The position numbers were made by a program, and so were the translations under genes. Of a stretch of DNA of 64,000 nucleotides, positions 36,555 to 64,000 are shown in pieces; within the stretch, counting starts at the first letter, position 1; every line of letters starts with the position of its first letter. The DNA comes from Aporrectodea caliginosa (Eukaryota > Annelida > Clitellata > Crassiclitellata > Lumbricidae): contig JACEVL010000777.1 in the NCBI GenBank assembly GCA_020284085.1, positions 496,001 to 560,000 on the forward strand. Direction: 5' to 3'. Below the pieces are notes generated by a model. The model did no database searches. It saw nothing but the letters and a program-made list of their open reading frames with translations, and was not told the DNA's origin.

Positions 36555-38241
36555 GAATTAGTAGGCCTACTGATCGCTTTCGGTCTTCAGGTTGAACAAT
36601 TCTTAAGTTTAACTCAGAATTTCTGCTTCTTTGTGATCGATGAGCTTCGACAAGTTTCTGTTCGAAATGACAAAGTGGTAGGCTAGGCCCTATGTGTGGA
36701 TTAGGCAATTTGATTACTTGGTTGCTATGCTGGGACTTTGCAGCTGAGTCAATTCTAAAAACCAAATTTGTACAATTTAATTATGAAATTAGTCTAGGCT
36801 TAGACCTATATAATTTGCCAAAGAACTGAGGTAAAATGTTATTGCTTTTAACCAAAAAGATGGTCTCCAAAATGCACCATTACAAACCCCCAAATAAAGC
36901 AGTTGCTTACAGCCACCTTCCCAGACCCTCCCCTCAGAGGGGTTGGAAACTGCGCAGTTTTTGGAAAGCCGGCTGTTTACGCCATTGCGCACACGTATGC
37001 ATGTGACAATTATGCGTACATTATACATAGCGCTGCATGACCACTAGCCTAGTGGGGGGGAACGTGGGGGAACGCCGTTCCCCCACTTTTTTTCTCACAC
37101 TATGCAAAATTCTTGCAAGATGGCACTTTTTGCTTACTTCAATATACAGGCGTTCCCCCACTTCATTTTTTAGGACTAGCCTACACTACTGCTGCACTAG
37201 GCCTATCTTGTGTAAAGTGACGGGCGCAATAATATTTATGGCCAGAGGAGACGAGACAACTCCAGTCTGTGTGGCATTGGGAAATCGCCTTCCCTGTTCT
37301 GTTAAAAGTGAGGGCAAGGGTTGGATAGCCGGCTTGTGGAATATACGAAGATGCAAAACTTGCAATATTTAGCGCTGGCTGTTTGAGATCATCTCAGTGG
37401 CTGTCCGGACTAGGGTGAGAATTGTTGGGTTCAACCCCCAGTCCTTAGGATCCCATAGTAAAGTCTACATTTCACACCCAAACTGCGCATGAATCAACGT
37501 CTAACCCCCTAAATTTTTTATTCCCATACTGGTCCGGCCTGTCCAAAGGGGAAATGTCATTCGCTTTTCCGAGGCCTACCTACATGTAGGCCTATATATG
37601 GTCCTGAACCATTTCGAGATGGAACGTCAGGCAATTCTTTTATCATACATAGAATATTGAAAATGAATAAACATTATGCTTAAAATGACGAATAATCGTT
37701 ATTTAATTGCATCCATCCCTAGTCCATTGATTATTTCTTATATTGAAGATCTGTTCTTGAAGGTCTTAGAAGTCCGCGATTTGAAATTCTACCACTGTTT
37801 GAAGTCAACGACAGCCCAATTTTTTACAATTTTTCTTATAGTTCACTACTGCCATATTTAATATCGAAGATGTCTAGATTCTTTACAATAATAGTCTACA
37901 TCAAGTGCAATTTCTAACATACCGGTACAGGTTTAACAATTACCTCACACGAACTGTAAGACAAACGCCTACTTTAAATTAGATATAATAATGAGCTTCA
38001 CTCTATAGGCCTAGGGCCTATTGGCGGTTTTGCAGACAGACCAATTGAACTTAATTATACAATGCAGTGGCATATAGGCCTACTAATTCCAGGCTGCAGA
38101 GGTCGAACCGCTATGACCTCCGACGGGTAGAATCAATACGAGATCGTGAGGTGTGAGACTTAATAAAACAGCAACTTAGCCAAAATGTCTGGAAGCCAAG
38201 TTTGACGACTTACGTTCATTGCGCCCCGCCTCCCACTCGAG

Positions 38242-38870
38242 GGTTTACGTTCAAAACCGCGATCACAAAACAGCGATCGTCAAAACCGCGATCACAAAAT
38301 AGCGATGCACAAAACAGCGACTGCATAAAATAGCGATCATCAAAACAGCGATTTCACCGATTTATTATAGAAAGTTTTAAATGTATCACGAAGTATAAAT
38401 AATAGCCTATTATAACAAATGTGTCATGTAAAATTTGAAGACTTAAATTAGGCTATGTCCAATTCCACGAAAGTAGTCCAATATAGGTCGATTAGTGTAA
38501 TCGCCGACGATGCTTTTTATTTTGTCTGCAGTTTCTCTGTAGATTCTTCGAGATGGATTTGGTATTTGTCCTGCGATGTAGGCCTACCTAAGTACAACAT
38601 TTTTAGTTCAATTAAGTTCGCAATCAGGACCAATCAACGCTGTAATTTCCGCTCTTACTTAAACAACTTCAAATGATTTAGTAAAATAATAAACGCAAAT
38701 TAAGTTCGCAATCAGGACCAATCAACGTAGGCTACTTTAAATAAGTCAATCTTCGAATTTAATCGCTGTTTTGATGATCGCTATTATATGCAGTCGCTGT
38801 TTTGTGCATCGCTATTTTGTGATCGCGGTTTTGACGATCGCGGTTTTGTGATCGCGGTTTTGAACGTAGA
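38242..38870. mobile_element. Foldback element with iteron-built inverted repeats (1)
   Basis: Long inverted arms of about 140 bp are made of 15-bp iterons such as CAAAACAGCGATCGT. The outer ends read TTACGTTCAAAACCGCGATC in inverted pairs. CCCACTCGAG is present on both sides (38232-38241 and 38871-38880), a 10-bp direct repeat that looks like a target duplication. The duplicate segment at 43.9 kb has a single uninterrupted copy of this site. A 73-codon open frame inside matches nothing I know. Confidence 0.8.
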
Positions 38871-40734
38871 CCCACTCGAGCACTGGCGACGGAAACAGCA
38901 GCTAGGCATGAGTATAAACTAAACTATCATACGGCGTCTAACTTAAGATAGGCAAATATATATATGCTTCCCTACAGAATTTAAAGTGTAACGTAGGCAT
39001 AGGCTATACCGGTAGCCTACGTGTTTATAAGTGTATTCCCATAAGGTATTGTTTTTGTTAATATGTTTAGTTTAGGCCTACTGTTGGTAATTCACTAATG
39101 ACATATTCTGACTGAGCCACTCGCCATCAAGATGTTGGCAGATATTGCTTCTGTGTTTCGTGATTCACATGCATGCTCGATGCACGAAAGCAGATAGACC
39201 TATAGGCCTAGATAGGCCTACGTGCATGGGCATCGGTGAACTGGTGCCAAGAATTTCACACGTTCATGTATCCAAGTTGGCACGGTTATGAGAATCGCTA
39301 TGTGGAGGGACATTGACGGGCGTATCCAGAAGAGGGAGCCAAGAAATTATGGACTGTGCTTGAAGACCATTCTTTGTCAGCGAGAATTAGCGGACCCATC
39401 TGTGTATAGGTCATCAAAATTTCTGATTATGTATTGCTCCGCGCCGAAATTTTCGTGCTTTGCCGCCTCTCTCGCAGCCAATAACCTACACCTTTCCTAA
39501 CTTACCAGGCGTTTGGCCGGTCAGTGGTATCCTGCGCTTAGGCCTAAATTTAGAGTAGCGCTTCAGAAATTTGAAGTAGGGCCTACGCGATTACCATGGG
39601 AAAATTGCGCAAACATTCTGACCACCAGGATCAAAAGAGTGTCGAAAGGCCTCTATTAGATTTCGCTTATACCGCAACTTCTGTACATGGGATAATGAAA
39701 GTAGGCCTAATGAAATTAAAACTATAAGTTTATGCCTATAGTTAGATTAACTCACCCCCACTTTTAGAGTTGTGAGAAGCGTGATTTCAGCTCTAGCCTC
39801 CCTGTAGGCCTACCATCGCCCTTGCCGAGTATGACATTTATTTCTGTAGGCCTAGGTATGCTTTAATATGCGTTTGGTTTGATTTCATTTTAGCCACATC
39901 TAAGCGATAGGCGCGTATAAGCTGACAAGATGATTAAGAAGGTTGTAAACAGACTAAGGCAAAGGTTAAAACTAAACCTGCCAACATGCTAACACGGATA
40001 TTTCCAAATAGGACCCATATGGGACCCATCACATGTTTGTGGGCATGCTGGCAGGGAAATAGCGTCTAGCATGCTAAATTCCTATTACGAAGATACGGAA
40101 GAAATTCGGCCTGGGGCCCTGGGTCAATATAGAAGCCTATTCATGAAATAATCAGTCCGTAAACTAGCACAGCAGTTTTCTTTCTGGTGCATGTTTAGCA
40201 TAGCCAGTCTTTAGATGTGTCGGATACGGAAACGGAGCAATGAAGAGAAGCAAGCATGTCCCTAGACTCCCTACAGCAGTTGCATGCATACACTGTTGGC
40301 GCAACTATGAACACGTAGGCCTTTGGAAAGTCCAGAGCCATTCAATTTTCGTGATGGATTGATCGATACTGTGATTCACTGTCGTTGACGACGCCGGCCT
40401 GGTGGTGATCGATCAACGCTTTCGGCAAGTGCCATAAACTCTGCAGAAAGCAAACACGAATGGCAAAGAGAAAATAATTAGAACCGACTGCTATAAATAG
40501 CAAACATTTCCTATGCAGACAACATTTCCTATGCAGACCAGTTGTCACCTGATTATGGATGTGGGTTTAGTCAGTGGGATGGATGGTGGCTAGAGGAATG
40601 GATTGGTGAACTGAGCAATGAGTAGATTATGAAATGTTTTAAGTGATCGATGGATATTATTATTATTATTTTTGTTTGCCCCGAGGTATACATGATCCCC
40701 CGGGGACTTAATATTAATTAAGAACAATAAAATA

Positions 40735-40738
40735 ATTA

Positions 40739-40772
<34 letters not shown>

Positions 40773-40790
40773 CATCATCAGCAGCAGCAG
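40735..40790. repeat. ATT/ATC/AGC trinucleotide repeats
   Basis: A compound trinucleotide tract (ATT, then ATC, then AGC) in duplication copy A. The corresponding tract in copy B has expanded as TAG repeats instead. Confidence 0.85.
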
Positions 40791-41039
40791 CAGTAGTATT
40801 ATAATGACCAAGCATCAATCGATAGCGCTGAGCATTTGCGAGTGATTTACTTGCTCACGGTTCCTGCACAGCAACCATATCAGAGGAAGCCTGAACCCAT
40901 AGGCCTACTCTTCGCGTTGTCAGACGAGCGCTCAAACCAAAGGGATACCTCGTCCAGCAATAGATAGACGGATGAATGGATGGGTTAGTTTGAGGATCAA
41001 TGAATGGATTTGTGGGTCAATAGATGAATGAATAGGTGG

Positions 41040-41152
41040 CTGGCTGAATGGATTACTGGATGGATGGATTAATGGATGGATGGATGGATTAATGGATGGA
41101 TGGATGGATTAATGGATGGATGGATAGGTGGCTGGATGGATGATGGATGGAT
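41040..41152. repeat. TGGA-type microsatellite
   Basis: Tetranucleotide-like GGATGGAT and AATGGATGG units just downstream of the distal synapsin terminal exon. It is longer than the matching tract at 46150-46228. Confidence 0.85.
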
Positions 41153-41221
41153 CGACGTATGGGTCAACCGATTGCTGGATTTTCTACACAAAACGTTGAT
41201 TATATTATACGAAACCTACTA

Positions 41222-63593
<22,372 letters not shown>

Positions 63594-64000
63594 CTGAACA
63601 CAGACACACCATGCAGTCGATCACCAATTCTAAACTTATCTGCAAAATATTATGTTGAAAGATTTCAAATGTCCTCCGCCAAACTACAGGCTCAACAAAG
63701 TGGCATATAAATTTATCAGAGCGAATATTGTTACGGGGCCCTGCTCCGAGTTAAACATTTGCAAGGTTAATTTAAACTCTTGTTAACATTAATTTTGTCT
63801 CATTTCCTTGCATATGTTTTATGCAATGAAATTCTCTGTAAAGTTTACTCTCCAGTTACCAACGCGTGTGTATGGTGCTTAGAAGGGTGCTTATGGATTC
63901 CAAAGTAAATTATCTTCACTGACGCCTTCGACTTAGAGAAAATCCCACTGCATAATATATACCCCGCTGGACTGTAAGAAATTGACGACGAATAAAAGGC

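Noticed and set aside
37375..37450. Possible tRNA-like B box GGGTTCAACCCC in duplication copy A.
   Set aside because: The A box and spacing are poor. It may be a SINE remnant within the copy A insertion, but I could not define its ends.

Overview
The window is animal nuclear DNA: two spliced genes on the minus strand set in repeat-rich, intron-rich sequence. Conserved protein blocks, GT-AG introns, and abundant cut-and-paste elements, LINE fragments and SINE tails all fit a marine invertebrate. An echinoderm or other invertebrate deuterostome is my best guess, but the sequence does not prove it.

Gene 1 (about 6.2-25.1 kb, minus strand) is a complete NFRKB, the INO80 chromatin-remodelling subunit G. 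I traced 25 coding exons by homology and splice phase. They join without a frame break into about 1,473 codons from ATG at 25126 to TGA at 6170. The order is an N-terminal DEUBAD-type block, a poly-Gln and acidic linker, Lys-rich segments, a winged-helix-like block, a highly conserved central block, and a long Ser/Thr/Gln-rich tail. Its introns carry a hAT-like MITE, a LINE reverse-transcriptase piece and other repeats.

Gene 2 (about 41.2 kb to beyond the right edge, minus strand) is the 3' two thirds of a synapsin gene. Seven exons encode the ATP-grasp C domain from its middle onward, including its end. One exon encodes a Pro/Gln-rich linker. The last exon encodes the conserved C-terminal domain E. 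Domains A and B and the start of C lie beyond 64 kb. The domain E exon is present twice (46301-46529 and 41222-41450), both intact with identical splice phase, inside a 3.6-4.8 kb tandem segmental duplication.

Between the genes (25-41 kb) there is no recognised host gene. This stretch holds several inverted-repeat elements built around a shared 37-bp minisatellite, a LINE 3' end, a tRNA-derived SINE, a decayed hAT transposase, and a 4.3-kb plus-strand array of about thirty units of roughly 140 bp. Each array unit looks like a small Lys-rich exon with its own splice acceptor and donor. The palindrome AGGCCT, usually as TAGGCCTA, is strikingly concentrated between about 27.6 and 49 kb.

The left 5 kb holds a degenerate mariner element and otherwise nothing I can assign. 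The synapsin introns hold a palindromic mariner derivative, two MITE-like inverted-repeat elements, an iteron-type foldback element related to one in the segmental duplication, long microsatellites and a 23-bp minisatellite of about 1.45 kb.
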